NCBI GenBank assembly: GCA_024694365.1
Contig: JAILJX010000077.1
Coordinates: 1 to 64,000, forward strand
DNA from: Kiritimatiellia bacterium
GTDB lineage: Bacteria > Verrucomicrobiota > Kiritimatiellia > RFP12 > UBA1067
Length of the DNA: 64,000 nucleotides
Direction: 5' to 3'
Numbering within the stretch: the first letter of the stretch is position 1; every line of letters begins with the position of its first letter. The translations under genes were made by a program, and so were the position numbers. The notes below the pieces were generated by a model. That model made no database searches. It saw nothing but the letters and a program-made list of their open reading frames with translations, and was not told the DNA's origin. Of the stretch, positions 18,562 through 25,523 are shown piece after piece.

Positions 18562-19271
18562 AAGCGAGAGCGATGGATTTCATGGCTCCGGCCGCTGCCG
18601 CTGCGGCGTTTGCCGTCGCGATCTTCGCCCTCGCGGCGGAGCGCACGTCGTTCCGCGAGGACGTCATCGCGCGCGCCAGGCACGATCTCGCCGAACGCGC
18701 GACGCTGGCTTCGCTGAGGCTAGGGGACATGCTGGAGACTAGCGACTTCGCGGCCATTGCGTCGTTCGGGTCCGACTGCTCGTCTGACGGAGTGCGCCTT
18801 ACGGTGACGAGCGCGGCGGGAGGGTTGGTCTACGACTCGGTCCCGGGAGGCGCAGAAGTCCCGGAGGCGATATACGAGACGCGTCCGTGCGGAGAGTGGA
18901 GGGTTAGGCTCGGCCTTCCGATGGAGCGCGTCCTCGCGCCGTATTCCAGGGCGGGGTACGGCTTCATCCTGGCGGCGGCGGCCGGTGCGGCCGGCGTCGG
19001 ATTCTTTTTCTTTTCGCTGTACCGCCAGCGCGTCAGGTACCGCGAACTGGTGCGGGCCGAAAAATTCCGCCGCGACTTCCTTGCGGACGTTGCGCACGGG
19101 ATAAAGACGCCGCTCGCCGGGATACTCGGTTCGGCCGACATGCTCGGGGATTCGACGGGGGATCCGGATGCGGTAAAGCGCCTTTCGGAGATGATCGTCC
19201 GCGAATCGTGGAAATTGGATTCGATCGCCGAGGATTTCATAAGGCTTGCGGGGGAATCTTCATCGCGTTAA
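18558..19271 (+). CDS. Sensor-kinase-like protein with DHp domain only
   Basis: A 237-residue membrane protein with transmembrane helices near 9-27 and 134-156, a periplasmic loop between them, and a HisKA-like segment FLADVAHGIKTPLAG with His180. The protein ends ~55 residues after this histidine; no N, G1, F or G2 box of a HATPase domain follows in any frame. The residue after the His is Gly instead of the usual Glu. It cannot autophosphorylate alone by known mechanisms; it might act as a phosphatase, a phosphotransfer partner, or need another kinase. Coupled to the upstream regulator gene. Confidence 0.78.
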   Translation: MKARAMDFMAPAAAAAAFAVAIFALAAERTSFREDVIARARHDLAERATLASLRLGDMLETSDFAAIASFGSDCSSDGVRLTVTSAAGGLVYDSVPGGAEVPEAIYETRPCGEWRVRLGLPMERVLAPYSRAGYGFILAAAAGAAGVGFFFFSLYRQRVRYRELVRAEKFRRDFLADVAHGIKTPLAGILGSADMLGDSTGDPDAVKRLSEMIVRESWKLDSIAEDFIRLAGESSSR

Positions 19272-19299
19272 CAATCCGTTAACAAAAGAGTGGTATCAT
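19266..19299 (+). promoter_or_regulatory. Promoter with two 11-bp direct repeats replacing the -35
   Basis: CGTTAACAA occurs at 19266-19274 and 19277-19285, an exact 11-bp period. The extended -10 TGGTATCAT (hexamer 19294-19299) starts 8 bp after the second copy. This is the layout of PhoB/OmpR-type activated promoters. The first copy overlaps the end of the kinase-like gene. The promoter serves the gene at 19358; a hairpin TTCCCG...CGGGAA (19301-19317) follows in the leader. Confidence 0.6.
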
Positions 19300-19357
19300 A
19301 TTCCCGTGCCGCGGGAAAGTCCCCGCGGGCGAAAAGCAGCAAAGAAAGGAAACGAAA

Positions 19358-20212
19358 ATGAACGGGAAATACAGGAAAGTCGTAGCCGGGGGCCTGGTGC
19401 TCGCGGCGGCCATCGCAGGTTTCTGCTCCTTCGCGCAGGGAGAGAAGACGGACACCACGGCGAAGACCACGGAATCTTCGGTCGTGACGAACGACAACGG
19501 CAGCGTGACGCGGTACTACACCGAGTCGAACGTCTCCACGAACGGAAGTCTCGTGACGGAGCGCCGCAGGGAGACGCGCACGACGACGGACGCCTCGGGC
19601 AACGTTCTGGCGACTTCGACAAGCGAGTACCTGCAGAGCTATCCGGCTGGAGCGGGCGGTTTTGCCGTGTCGGCGCAGACGGCGTCGGTGCAGGACATGG
19701 AAGAGCCCGTGGATTCGTCGGGCTTTCTCGGCCTCAGATTCGGCGACGTGTGGTCCGGAGACGTGTTCGCAGCCGATCCCGCCGAGCCGACTTTGCTCAA
19801 GGCGGCGTTCACGCCTGCGAAAGCTCTCGCGGGGTTCGGTTCGTACACGGTGTACGTCACGCCGACGACGAAGCGCATAGCGAAGATTGTCGCGGGGGCG
19901 AAGGAGGCGGTCGAGCCGCAGGCACGAGGCAGGCGCAACTATCTGATCGAGGCTCTTGAGAAACGCTACCGCACGTGGGCGAGACCATGCCATCACTTCA
20001 GGCCGATATACCGCTTCGACATAGGGAATGGACGGTCTGTCGTCGCGTGTCTCAGGGGCGCGTCGAACGAGAACGAGACGGAAATCGTCGCATGGGACGG
20101 GGAGATGCTGACCCTTGCCGCGGACGAGACGGAGGCGAAGCGCAACGAAGCGCGCAAGGCTGCGGCCGAAAGGCGCGCGAAGCGCATCGAGGATGCCGCG
20201 GAAGCCTTTTGA
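19358..20212 (+). CDS. Secreted protein of unknown function
   Basis: A 284-residue protein with an N-terminal signal peptide (about 1-27). A Thr/Ser/Asn-rich stretch follows (30-90, e.g. VVTNDNGSVTRYYTESN). A compact domain comes next (FLGLRFGDVWSG near 125, YTVYVTPTTKRIAKI near 165), and the C-terminus is a charged Ala/Arg/Glu helix. I do not recognise the family. The downstream LRFGDVW...KIVAGA pattern suggests a substrate-binding-like or inhibitor-like fold but this is not firm. Its promoter carries the 11-bp repeats, so it is probably a target of the neighbouring regulator. AAGAAAGGAAA precedes the ATG. Confidence 0.7.
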   Translation: MNGKYRKVVAGGLVLAAAIAGFCSFAQGEKTDTTAKTTESSVVTNDNGSVTRYYTESNVSTNGSLVTERRRETRTTTDASGNVLATSTSEYLQSYPAGAGGFAVSAQTASVQDMEEPVDSSGFLGLRFGDVWSGDVFAADPAEPTLLKAAFTPAKALAGFGSYTVYVTPTTKRIAKIVAGAKEAVEPQARGRRNYLIEALEKRYRTWARPCHHFRPIYRFDIGNGRSVVACLRGASNENETEIVAWDGEMLTLAADETEAKRNEARKAAAERRAKRIEDAAEAF

Positions 20213-20231
20213 GAAATGCGTCCGGAAATGA

Positions 20232-20237
20232 TATAAT
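20232..20237 (+). promoter_or_regulatory. Extended -10 promoter of rnc, leaderless
   Basis: TATAAT preceded by TGa; 7 nt (acgccgc) before ATG 20245, with no Shine-Dalgarno. Confidence 0.72.
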
Positions 20238-20244
20238 ACGCCGC

Positions 20245-20898
20245 ATGACGGATACCATTTTCGGCTATGCATTCAAAAACCCCGCGCTTCTCGAGGAGGC
20301 GCTGACGACCCCGGCGTACCGCATGACGGTGCCCGGGGCCCGCGACAACCAGAGGCTCGAGTTCCTGGGCGACGCGGTCCTCGATTTCCTCGCCGCGGAC
20401 CGCCTATACTCCGAGTCGCCAGGCCTCGACGAGGGGACGCTCACGGTACGGCGTACGCACATGGTTTCGACCCCGGCGCTCTGCGCGGCGGCGGCGCGCC
20501 ATTCGATCGCGCCTCTCCTCAGACGGAACAAGGGCGCCGGGCCTTTGGCGGAGAATGCCAAAACGCTTGCGGATGCGATAGAGGCCGTCATAGGGGCCGC
20601 GTGGATCGACGGAGGGCTTGAAGCGGCAAAAACAGTATTCAACGCGTTGGATCTCGAATCGAACGCCGAGAACGGGTCGTGGAGCGGCAATCCGAAAGGG
20701 GATCTGCAGATCAAGGCGCAGTCGATGACGCCGCCGAGACATCCGAAATACACCCTTGTCGCGACCGGAGGTAAGGCGCACGAGCCCGTATTCACGGTCA
20801 AGGTCGAGGTCGACGGCCTTGGGGAGGCCGAGGCGTCTGCCGGGAGCCGCAAAGAGGCGGATGCGGCGGCGGCGGCGAAGCTGCTGGCGTCAATCTGA
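20245..20898 (+). CDS. rnc: Ribonuclease III
   Basis: Cuts double-stranded RNA in rRNA processing and mRNA decay. The 217-residue protein has the signature NQRLEFLGDAVLDFL (residues 36-50), the second metal-site motif ADAIEAVIGAAWIDGG, and a C-terminal double-stranded RNA-binding domain (PKGDLQIKAQSM to EADAAAAAKLL). The start at 20245 follows from the leaderless promoter and the family N-terminus. It converges with dtd, overlapping it by 9 bp. Confidence 0.94.
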   Translation: MTDTIFGYAFKNPALLEEALTTPAYRMTVPGARDNQRLEFLGDAVLDFLAADRLYSESPGLDEGTLTVRRTHMVSTPALCAAAARHSIAPLLRRNKGAGPLAENAKTLADAIEAVIGAAWIDGGLEAAKTVFNALDLESNAENGSWSGNPKGDLQIKAQSMTPPRHPKYTLVATGGKAHEPVFTVKVEVDGLGEAEASAGSRKEADAAAAAKLLASI

Positions 20899-21348
20899 AG
20901 GGGGATCCTCGGCAAGCTCTACGGAGAAGGGCCCGTCGTTTTCAAGCGACACTTTCATGTACGCCCCGAAGCGGCCTGTTTTGACGCGATCCTCCCCGAG
21001 CAGATCCTTCAGCCGTTTCACGAAAAGTTCGTACAGCGGGATTGCCTTCTCGGGCCTTGCGGCGGCGGAGAATCCGGGGCGGTTGCCGTGCCTGGTGTCG
21101 GCATAGAGCGTAAACTGCGAGACTACCAGGGCGCAGCCGCCGATGTCTGCAAGAGACAGGTTTGTCTTTCCGTTCGAATCTTCGAACAGCCTGAGTTTCG
21201 CCGTGCGGGCGGCGAGGCGTTCCGCCATGGCGGGCGTATCGGTATGGGTGACCGAGAAGAGTATCATGAAGCCCCTGCCGATGGAGCTTCCCGGATGGCC
21301 TTCAATCTCAACTTTTGCGCTGTTTACGCGTTGGATCCATGCTTTCAT
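20890..21348 (-). CDS. dtd: D-aminoacyl-tRNA deacylase
   Basis: Removes D-amino acids (and glycine) wrongly attached to tRNA. The 152-residue protein starts MKAWIQRVNSAKVEI and carries the conserved cores SQFTLYADTRHGNRPGF and TGRFGAYMKVSLENDGPF (the Gly-x-Pro loop of Dtd appears as NRPGF). ATG at 21348 fits the family; upstream in-frame codons are rejected because the promoter -10 lies 7 nt upstream. Divergent from ribH. Confidence 0.95.
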   Translation of the reverse strand: MKAWIQRVNSAKVEIEGHPGSSIGRGFMILFSVTHTDTPAMAERLAARTAKLRLFEDSNGKTNLSLADIGGCALVVSQFTLYADTRHGNRPGFSAAARPEKAIPLYELFVKRLKDLLGEDRVKTGRFGAYMKVSLENDGPFSVELAEDPPSD

Positions 21349-21355
21349 GGGGAAG

Positions 21356-21361
21356 ATTATA
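21356..21361 (-). promoter_or_regulatory. Extended -10 promoter of dtd, leaderless
   Basis: On the minus strand the sequence reads TTTGGTATAATCTTCCCC and then ATG: hexamer TATAAT, 7 nt to the start codon. Confidence 0.72.
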
Positions 21362-21399
21362 CCAAATATCCGCGTCCGGCGCCGCGCAAATATTGGCAA

Positions 21400-21429
21400 T
21401 TGACATAAACGGCCGAAAATTGGTATAAT
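21400..21429 (+). promoter_or_regulatory. Promoter of ribH
   Basis: Consensus TTGACA (21400-21405), 18-bp spacer, extended -10 TGGTATAAT (hexamer 21424-21429). The best -35/-10 pair in the window. It lies back to back with the dtd promoter. Confidence 0.75.
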
Positions 21430-21445
21430 TCACGCCGTTTTATCC

Positions 21446-21934
21446 ATGAACGGAAAAGAAAGCGAGTTGGAAGACATGAAAGAAATCAATGGAGAGCTCA
21501 CGGCGGCGGGTCTCAAGATAGGCATTGCCGTCAGCCGCTTCAACAGTTTTCTCGTGGAGCAGCTCGTGAAGGGCGCGCATGATGCGTTCACTCGCATGGG
21601 CGGAGACGAAGACTCTTTGACGCTTGTCAGGGTTCCCGGCGCATACGAACTACCCTTGGCGGCGCAGAAGCTGGCATCCCTGGGGGTCGACGCGGTCGTG
21701 TGCCTCGGCGCGGTGGTGCAGGGGGCGACGGCGCACGCGGGGCTGATCAACGGTACGACGAGCGAGGCGTTCGGCCGCATTTCCCTCAAGACGGGCGTGC
21801 CGGTGCTGGACGGCGTGGTCGCCGCGGAGAATCTCGAGCAGGCGGTCGAGCGCTGCGGGACGAAGCAGGGCAACAAGGGCTTCGCCGCAATGCAGAGCGC
21901 CGTCGAGATGGCGAACGTCATGAAGAAGATATGA
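21446..21934 (+). CDS. ribH: 6,7-dimethyl-8-ribityllumazine synthase
   Basis: Penultimate enzyme of riboflavin synthesis. The 162-residue protein has the lumazine synthase motifs AVSRFNSFLVEQL, VRVPGAYELPLAAQKLA, and CLGAVVQGATAH with the catalytic His. The common Arg in GxVIRGAT is Gln here. It is not accompanied by ribD, ribE or ribBA, and no FMN riboswitch is visible. ATG 21446 and ATG 21476 are both possible; the second gives a more typical N-terminus. Confidence 0.93.
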   Translation: MNGKESELEDMKEINGELTAAGLKIGIAVSRFNSFLVEQLVKGAHDAFTRMGGDEDSLTLVRVPGAYELPLAAQKLASLGVDAVVCLGAVVQGATAHAGLINGTTSEAFGRISLKTGVPVLDGVVAAENLEQAVERCGTKQGNKGFAAMQSAVEMANVMKKI

Positions 21935-21966
21935 CCGATTTCTAAAACCTAAGGAGAAGAATCGAG

Positions 21967-23196
21967 ATGAAAGAAGTGAAGAAGGTTGCATTTCTGACCG
22001 CCGGCGGGCTCGCCCCGTGCCTGAGCTCGTCGATAGGATTTCTGATCGACGAATACACGAAGACGGCGCCCGGCGTGGAAATGATCGGATATGTCAACGG
22101 GTACATGGGCCTTTTGAAGGGGGAGTCGATCCCCGTCACGGATGAAGTGCGCAAGAACGCGCTCGTGCTCACGAGGCACGGCGGCTCGCCGATCGGCAAC
22201 AGCCGCGTCAAGCTGACGAACGTGAAGGATTGCGTGAAGCGCGGACTCGTCAAAGAGGGCGAAGATCCCCTCAAAGTCGCGGCCGACCAGCTTGTGGCCG
22301 ACGGCGTCGACGTTCTCCACACGATCGGCGGCGACGACACGAACACGACCGCGGCCGATCTTGCGGCCTATCTCGCGACGAACAACTATCCGCTGATCGT
22401 CGTGGGGCTTCCCAAGACGATCGACAACGACGTCTATCCCATCAAGCAGTCGCTCGGCGCGTGGACCGCGGCCGAGGAGGGCGCGAAGTTCTTCATGAAC
22501 GTCGTGAAGGAGAACAGCGCAAACCCGCGCGCGCTTACGATACACGAGGTCATGGGCCGCAACTGCGGATGGCTCACCTACAAGACGGCGCAGGTCTACC
22601 GAAAGATGCTCCGCAAGGTGAAATTCCTGCCCGGGTTCATGCTCACGCGCGAGCGCCAGGACGTGCATGCGGTGTACGTGCCGGAGGCGAGGATCGATTT
22701 CCGCGCAGAGGCCGAGCGCCTCAACAAGATCATGGACAAGTGCGACGCCGTGAACATTTTCGTGAGCGAAGGCGCCGGAGTAGCCGACATCATCAAGGAA
22801 ATGCGCAGGCGCGGCGAAGATGTACCCGTCGACGCATTCGGCCATCCCCGTCTCGACAAGGTCAATGTTGGGCAGTACGTCGGCAGGCGGTTCGGGGAGC
22901 TGCTCAATGCCGAGAAGGTCCAGGTTTTCAAGTCGGGGTATTTCGCGCGCAGCGCGGCGCCCTGCAAGAAGGATCTGAAGCTTATAGAGAAGTGCGCCCG
23001 CGCGGCTGTCGCGTGCGCCCTCAGGGGGGAGTCGGGGGTCGTCGGGCCGGACGAGGACCACAGCGCCGCGATACGCGCGTGCGAATTCCCGCGCATCAAG
23101 GGCGGCAAGCCTTTCAACGTCCGCAAGGGTTCGTTCCGCAAGATGCTGACCGAGATCGGGCAGCCCAATCCGCGCAAGAAGCGCACCGCCAAGTGA
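21967..23196 (+). CDS. pfp: Pyrophosphate-dependent phosphofructokinase
   Basis: Phosphorylates fructose 6-phosphate with PPi in place of ATP, reversibly; a mark of energy-saving glycolysis in anaerobes. The 409-residue protein has FLTAGGLAPCLSS at the N-terminus, TIGGDDTNTTA (the GGDD that specifies PPi use), the catalytic GLPKTIDNDV, and the substrate loop EVMGRNCGWL. ATG 21967 has AAGGAGA upstream. The pgk gene at 32328 is another glycolytic gene in the window. Confidence 0.95.
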   Translation: MKEVKKVAFLTAGGLAPCLSSSIGFLIDEYTKTAPGVEMIGYVNGYMGLLKGESIPVTDEVRKNALVLTRHGGSPIGNSRVKLTNVKDCVKRGLVKEGEDPLKVAADQLVADGVDVLHTIGGDDTNTTAADLAAYLATNNYPLIVVGLPKTIDNDVYPIKQSLGAWTAAEEGAKFFMNVVKENSANPRALTIHEVMGRNCGWLTYKTAQVYRKMLRKVKFLPGFMLTRERQDVHAVYVPEARIDFRAEAERLNKIMDKCDAVNIFVSEGAGVADIIKEMRRRGEDVPVDAFGHPRLDKVNVGQYVGRRFGELLNAEKVQVFKSGYFARSAAPCKKDLKLIEKCARAAVACALRGESGVVGPDEDHSAAIRACEFPRIKGGKPFNVRKGSFRKMLTEIGQPNPRKKRTAK

Positions 23197-23236
23197 TTCG
23201 AGGGGGACCGATCTGTACGAATATGGAGGGATGACA

Positions 23237-23917
23237 ATGGCTGAAGAAGAGCAGAAGACAAAGGGAGTGGTCGTGGAGTTCGATTTCGCCGCGATGGACG
23301 GAGCCGGGCTTCTCTACAAGACGATGTCGCGCATCCTTGCCGACGGGGACATCCCGTTCGACACGCGCGCGGAGGCGCAATACCTGGCGGGCGGCAACTA
23401 CCAGGGCGGCCTGGCCGAGTATTTCGCGGCCGTCAAGACGAAGAAGACGGCCGCAAAGGCGGCGAAAGACGTCGCGGAAGGATTCCGCCGTGCCCTCAAC
23501 ACCGCGGTTCCCGCCGCAGTCTCGCCGGATTTCTCCGCATTCGTCAAGGCTCTTGACGCGAAAGGCGTCAAGGTCGTGATATCGACGAGAGCCGACGTCG
23601 AAACGGTCAAGGGCGCGTTCTCGGACCTTCTCGGCGACAACGTCTCGCTCTATCAGGAAACGTCGTCCACCTACGGCAGCGTGAAGTGGGACGCATGGCG
23701 CAGGGCGTGCGTCGCCAACCATCTGCGGAATTTCATGACCCTCGCGGTCACGGGGTCCGGATATGGCGTAAAGAGCGCGCTTCTCGCGGGGATGGGCGCC
23801 GTCGCCGTCGCAACCGCCCATGTCGCATACCAGGACTTCGGCGGCGCCGACGACATTGTCGAAAAGCTCGACGCGGACGCCGCGAAGAAGATCGCCGCGA
23901 TCCTCCGCGCCGATTGA
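23237..23917 (+). CDS. HAD-superfamily-like protein with degenerate active site
   Basis: A 226-residue protein with the overall layout of β-phosphoglucomutase-like HAD hydrolases. Motif I reads VVEFDFAAMDG, keeping the nucleophile Asp but with Ala at the +2 acid/base Asp. Motif II (KVVISTRAD) and the motif III Lys are kept. Motif IV (VTGSGYGVKSALLAGMG) lacks the metal-binding Asp pair. It is therefore unlikely to be an ordinary phosphatase. ATG 23237 is chosen because the Shine-Dalgarno GGAGGG touches the alternative ATG at 23231. It sits between pfp and mazG. Confidence 0.68.
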   Translation: MAEEEQKTKGVVVEFDFAAMDGAGLLYKTMSRILADGDIPFDTRAEAQYLAGGNYQGGLAEYFAAVKTKKTAAKAAKDVAEGFRRALNTAVPAAVSPDFSAFVKALDAKGVKVVISTRADVETVKGAFSDLLGDNVSLYQETSSTYGSVKWDAWRRACVANHLRNFMTLAVTGSGYGVKSALLAGMGAVAVATAHVAYQDFGGADDIVEKLDADAAKKIAAILRAD

Positions 23918-23931
23918 CGGGGCGTTGGCCT

Positions 23932-24729
23932 GTGAGTGGAATAGAACGCCTGCATGAGATAATGGCCCGTCTCAGGGATCCCGTCACGGGATGCCCGTGG
24001 GATCGCGTGCAGACGCTCGAGTCGCTGAAGCCCTGCGTCCTCGAGGAGACCTACGAGCTTCTCGCCGCCATGGACCGCCCGGAGGACAAGGCGAACTACG
24101 TGGAGGAGCTCGGGGACGTGCTGCTGCAGATAATGTTCCAAAGCGTGATGGCGGAGGCTGAAGGCCGGTTCACGTTCGACGATGTCGCGAACGCGGTAGC
24201 GGACAAGCTGGTGCATCGCCATCCGCATGTATTCGGCGACGTCAAGGCGGACGATCCGGCGACGGTTCTCAGGAATTGGGAGCAGATCAAGCAGCTCGAA
24301 CACAGGAAGGAGTCTCGCCACTCCGCCCTGGACGGAGTCCCCGCGGCGCTGCCGGGGCTTTTGAAGGCCCAAAGGACCCAGGAGAAGGCGGCGAGAGTCG
24401 GCTTCGACTGGCCGGATTCGGCGGGTCCGCTCGCCAAGATCAAGGAGGAGCTGGCCGAGCTTGAAACCGAGATCGCCGCGAGGAAAAGCGACGATCCCGC
24501 AGATTCCGCCGCCGTCAAGAGGGAGCTCGGCGATCTGGCGTTTTCGGTCGCGAATCTCGCGCGCCATCTAAAGGTCGACGCCGAGTCGGCGGTTGAACTT
24601 TCGACGGCGAAGTTCTCGCGGCGCTTCCGCGCCGTCGAGAGGGGGGCGAAGGAATCGGGCCGTCAGCTCAAGGACATGACGCTTGAAGAGATGGATTCGC
24701 TCTGGGAGAGGGCGAAGGCTCAAGAGTGA
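23932..24729 (+). CDS. mazG: Nucleoside triphosphate pyrophosphohydrolase MazG
   Basis: Hydrolyses NTPs and dNTPs to monophosphates, house-cleaning aberrant nucleotides. The 265-residue protein has two MazG repeats: CPWDRVQTLESLKPCVLEETYEL with VEELGDVLLQIMF (N-terminal EExxE and ExxD), and a second KIKEELAELE with KRELGDLAFSVANLARHL. GTG 23932 is the in-frame start that fits the family N-terminus. The stop overlaps ispH by 4 bp. Confidence 0.93.
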   Translation: MSGIERLHEIMARLRDPVTGCPWDRVQTLESLKPCVLEETYELLAAMDRPEDKANYVEELGDVLLQIMFQSVMAEAEGRFTFDDVANAVADKLVHRHPHVFGDVKADDPATVLRNWEQIKQLEHRKESRHSALDGVPAALPGLLKAQRTQEKAARVGFDWPDSAGPLAKIKEELAELETEIAARKSDDPADSAAVKRELGDLAFSVANLARHLKVDAESAVELSTAKFSRRFRAVERGAKESGRQLKDMTLEEMDSLWERAKAQE

Positions 24730-25523
24730 AAATCGAAGTTCTCAATCCACACGGTTTCTGCGCCGGCGTTACTGCGGCGCTCAAGACAGCGCAATCCATC
24801 CTTGCCGGCGGCGAGGCGTGGTGCCTTCATGAAATCGTGCACAATGAACTCGTGGTGGCCTCCTTGAAGGCGGCGGGGATGCGTTTCACGGACGATCTGT
24901 CCCTCGTCCCGGAAGGCGCGACCGTAGTCTTTTCCGCGCACGGGGTTTCGCCCGCGGTGCGCCGCGAGGCAGAAGGCCGCAAGCTCAAGATAGTCGACGC
25001 GACGTGTCCGTTCGTCAAGAAGGTGCATACGGCGGCAAGGGCGTTTTCGGATAAAGGCCTGCCTGTCGTCGTCATCGGCAAGAGGGATCACGCCGAGGTG
25101 AAGGGGATAGTGGGCGAGGCCGAAAGGGCGTTCATATATCCCGAACTGCCGGAGGACGGACCTCTCGGCGTCGTTTCGCAGACTACGATGAACGCCGATG
25201 AGGTCGGCGCGATAACGGCGGAGCTGGCCAAGACGCGCGAGCTGGAGACGATGGCCGAGGTGTGCCGCGCGACAAAGGAGCGGCAGGATGCGGTGAAGGC
25301 CTTCCAAGGGGACGCGCTGCTCGTGCTCGGGAGCGCCACTTCGTCGAACACGCGCAGGCTCTGCGAGGTGGCGCGCTGCCGCACTTTCCTCGCCGGGACG
25401 ATGGATGAAGTCTGCGCGATGGATTTTGCGGGCGTTGAGCATCTCGGCGTCACGAGTGGAGCATCGACTCCGGAAGAATTTTTCAACAAAGTCATAGACC
25501 GTTTAAGGGGGAAAACAAAATGA
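24726..25523 (+). CDS. ispH: 4-hydroxy-3-methylbut-2-enyl diphosphate reductase
   Basis: Last enzyme of the non-mevalonate isoprenoid pathway; a 4Fe-4S protein. The three cluster cysteines are in NPHGFCAGV, VDATCPFVKK and LVLGSATSSN-adjacent positions (first two clearly, the third near the C-terminal RRLCEVA). IVHNELVVASL and SAHGVSPAVR supply substrate residues. The 265-residue length is slightly short for the family. GTG start overlapping mazG; its own stop overlaps the DsbD-like gene. Confidence 0.92.
   Translation: MKIEVLNPHGFCAGVTAALKTAQSILAGGEAWCLHEIVHNELVVASLKAAGMRFTDDLSLVPEGATVVFSAHGVSPAVRREAEGRKLKIVDATCPFVKKVHTAARAFSDKGLPVVVIGKRDHAEVKGIVGEAERAFIYPELPEDGPLGVVSQTTMNADEVGAITAELAKTRELETMAEVCRATKERQDAVKAFQGDALLVLGSATSSNTRRLCEVARCRTFLAGTMDEVCAMDFAGVEHLGVTSGASTPEEFFNKVIDRLRGKTK

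Noticed and set aside
21361-21445. FMN riboswitch before ribH
   Set aside because: The leader between the ribH promoter and start is only about 10 nt; no room for the aptamer.
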